Part shown: positions 4,827 through 5,937 of the stretch, piece after piece | How positions within the stretch are numbered: the first letter of the stretch is position 1 | Layout: the number at the start of each line of letters is the position of its first letter | Source of the DNA: Fidelibacterota bacterium | GTDB lineage: Bacteria > Fidelibacterota > JAANXI01 | Direction of reading: 5' to 3' | NCBI GenBank assembly: GCA_018263365.1 | Contig: JAANXI010000121.1 | Coordinates: forward strand, 1 to 5,937 | Length of the DNA stretch: 5,937 bases | Program-made: the position numbers and the translations under genes | The notes under the pieces: generated by a model | Told to the model about the DNA's origin: nothing | Seen by the model: the letters and a program-made list of their open reading frames with translations, nothing else | Database searches by the model: none

Positions 4827-5937
4827 ATGAAATTTAATAAAAAATATTTGTGGATAGCCGTAGCGGCCCTGGGAATGTTTATAGGGTTGACTCATTGTGA
4901 TTACCGTACCCCTAGTACCCCGGATGATAATATGGTTTCCTATAGATTATCTGCCGAGGCAGACAGAGATACTATTTATGCGGATAACGGAAAAAGTGTG
5001 GCCAGAGTTCAGGTCAGTTTACGGAATGTAGAGCAGGAGCCGCTTGCAAACGAAACGATAAATTTTTCGGCGAATTCGGGGCTTATAACGAGTTCTGCTG
5101 TTACCAACAGCAGCGGACTGGCAACCGGGACATTCGATGATAAAGGCGATGTTCAGGATAGCGTACAGATAGTTGCGCGGTTTACTGACGAGGACGAGAA
5201 CACGAAGCGCGATACAGTGTACGTCACGGTATTACCCATTTCAGAACTGGTAGAAAATATCAGGTTTACGGAAGTGGGTGACGTGGTTGTAAACAATCCA
5301 ACACAATCGTATGCTGTGCCAATTACAGCGCAAATACTGGATAACGCACCCTCTCCCATTGGGAATGTACCGGTACACTTTGAACTCGTGAACAAGGATG
5401 ATCCCCTGGGAACATTGAGTACAGGAGTGGATACCTCGGATGGGAACGGCCGGGCGACGATCACGTTTTCCTCATATCCAGGGGTGTTGGGAACCGTGGG
5501 CATTGCCGCCAACATTATCCGGGAGGACGCGGAGTCGGCCATGAGTAAACAGGGGGCGCAATTCGATTTGTCGGGGTTCCCGAAAGCCGCGAATACGATA
5601 GTGTTTACGGATACACTCCGCTTTGAGTTGGTGTCTCCAGACCCTTACACGATGGTCCTGGTCACTGATCGCGATACCATCTTTGTCGATGGCGGACAAA
5701 CGGTCGCCAGGATTCAGGCTGCTGTGAAAGACGCAAATAACCAGCCCGTCAGAAATGCGTCGATACAATTTTCGTCTACCCAGGATATTGGAGTTATTAA
5801 CTCACCGGTGAAAACGGACTCTTCCGGAGTGGCGACGGCGACCTTTCGTGATTTCGGCGACCCGGATTTGACAGGGACAACAACTATCCAGGCGACATAT
5901 ATACATCAGTATAATGGTGAATTAGATCGGAAGAGCA
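4827..5937 (+). CDS. Ig-like repeat (BIG1/invasin-type) lipoprotein, 5' part, cut by the window edge
   Basis: The frame stays open for 370 codons to the right edge; only about 365 (to 5923) are likely genomic. The start MKFNKKYLWIAVAALGMFIG followed by LTHC gives a lipoprotein signal peptide with the lipidated Cys at 24, though His at -1 is atypical. Asp25 follows, but the E. coli inner-membrane retention rule may not apply here. After a short linker come at least three Ig-like domains, about 37-136, 140-248 and 268-362. Domains 1 and 3 share DRDTI-x-x-D-x-G-x-x-VAR-x-Q, later N-x-x-I-x-FS, and SSG-x-AT-x-TF. This is the Thr/Val/Gly-rich beta pattern of bacterial Ig-like group 1 (invasin/intimin) domains, with the typical D-x-x-G-x-A-x-x-x-F turn. 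Such domains act in surface stalks and adhesins. Its place 26 nt after pilQ suggests co-expression with the pilus pore; a role as secretin accessory or adhesin is inference. Confidence 0.8.
   Translation, partial: MKFNKKYLWIAVAALGMFIGLTHCDYRTPSTPDDNMVSYRLSAEADRDTIYADNGKSVARVQVSLRNVEQEPLANETINFSANSGLITSSAVTNSSGLATGTFDDKGDVQDSVQIVARFTDEDENTKRDTVYVTVLPISELVENIRFTEVGDVVVNNPTQSYAVPITAQILDNAPSPIGNVPVHFELVNKDDPLGTLSTGVDTSDGNGRATITFSSYPGVLGTVGIAANIIREDAESAMSKQGAQFDLSGFPKAANTIVFTDTLRFELVSPDPYTMVLVTDRDTIFVDGGQTVARIQAAVKDANNQPVRNASIQFSSTQDIGVINSPVKTDSSGVATATFRDFGDPDLTGTTTIQATYIHQYNGELDRKS
4962..5150 (+). repeat. Ig-like repeat unit, copy A (residues 46-108 of the lipoprotein)
   Basis: This unit starts DRDTIYADNGKSVARVQ and ends ATGTFDDKGD. 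It pairs with the unit at 5667-5861, with roughly half the residues the same by eye and a two-residue length difference. The DNA of the two copies has diverged, mainly at third positions, so this is an old protein-level repeat and not a recent tandem duplication. Confidence 0.65.
5667..5861 (+). repeat. Ig-like repeat unit, copy B (residues 281-345 of the lipoprotein)
   Basis: This unit starts DRDTIFVDGGQTVARIQ and ends ATATFRDFGD, matching copy A at 4962-5150. A more divergent Ig-like domain (about 5244-5570) lies between them, giving an A-B-A' layout that may continue past the right edge. Confidence 0.65.
5924..5937 (+). other. Probable Illumina TruSeq adapter remnant at the contig end
   Basis: The last 14 bases, AGATCGGAAGAGCA, are identical to the first 14 bases of the Illumina TruSeq read-1 adapter. 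The match ends exactly at the window edge, as expected for untrimmed adapter at the end of an assembled contig. The predicted last codons of the lipoprotein (Leu-Asp-Arg-Lys-Ser) should therefore be disregarded. Confidence 0.9.

Noticed and set aside
5153..5542. Minus-strand open frame of 129 codons opposite the Ig-repeat gene
   Set aside because: Its Ser/Thr-rich translation is the expected antisense shadow of the beta-rich lipoprotein frame. The plus strand carries a signal peptide, ribosome-binding site and repeats.
1..5937. A hidden defence, CRISPR, phage or mobile-element system
   Set aside because: The window is filled with collinear pilus-assembly genes and one surface lipoprotein. 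No repeats with spacers, transposase, integrase, attachment site or RNA gene was seen.

Overview
The window is one unbroken, plus-strand run of genes for the inner-membrane alignment complex and outer-membrane pore of a type IV pilus (or closely related type II secretion-like) machine. The order is: 3' end of an upstream gene, pilM, pilN, pilO, a PilP/GspC-like gene with an added SH3b domain, a pilQ-type secretin, and the 5' part of an Ig-repeat (BIG1/invasin-like) lipoprotein gene that runs off the right edge. All gaps are short (16, 3, -1, 3, 10 and 26 nt). I see no convincing promoter or terminator between genes, so this looks like the interior of one operon whose promoter lies to the left of the window.

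How the parts should work together, from family knowledge: PilM is a cytoplasmic actin-like ATPase-fold protein that binds the short N-terminal tail of PilN. PilN and PilO are single-pass inner-membrane proteins whose coiled coils and ferredoxin-like domains pair in the periplasm. A PilP/GspC-type protein links PilN/PilO to the N-terminal domains of the secretin, and the secretin makes the outer-membrane channel for the pilus. The motor ATPases (PilB/PilT), platform protein (PilC) and pilins are not in this window. The upstream partial gene may be a pilus-associated (PilX/GspK- or DUF4900-like) protein, but that rests on a remembered C-terminal motif only.

The unusual parts are the fourth protein and the end of the window. 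The fourth protein has a GspC-like uncleaved membrane anchor, no lipobox, and a bacterial SH3 domain just before its PilP/GspC homology region. The secretin next to it lacks the N-terminal AMIN domains that many PilQ proteins use to bind peptidoglycan, so the SH3b domain is a candidate for the wall-anchoring role. The last gene encodes an Ig-like repeat lipoprotein that could sit with the secretin at the cell surface. The final 14 bases equal the start of the Illumina TruSeq adapter, so the last codons are probably sequencing artefact.

Organism: a diderm bacterium, shown by the secretin and the lipoprotein. Moderate GC, the compact secretin and Ig-repeat lipoproteins beside pilus genes suggest an FCB-group or candidate-phylum lineage (Neomarinimicrobiota, Calditrichota and similar) from an assembled metagenome. 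This taxonomic guess is weak. Every base between about 1 and 5923 is accounted for by genes or gaps of 26 nt or less. I saw no RNA genes, CRISPR arrays, insertion sequences or attachment sites.
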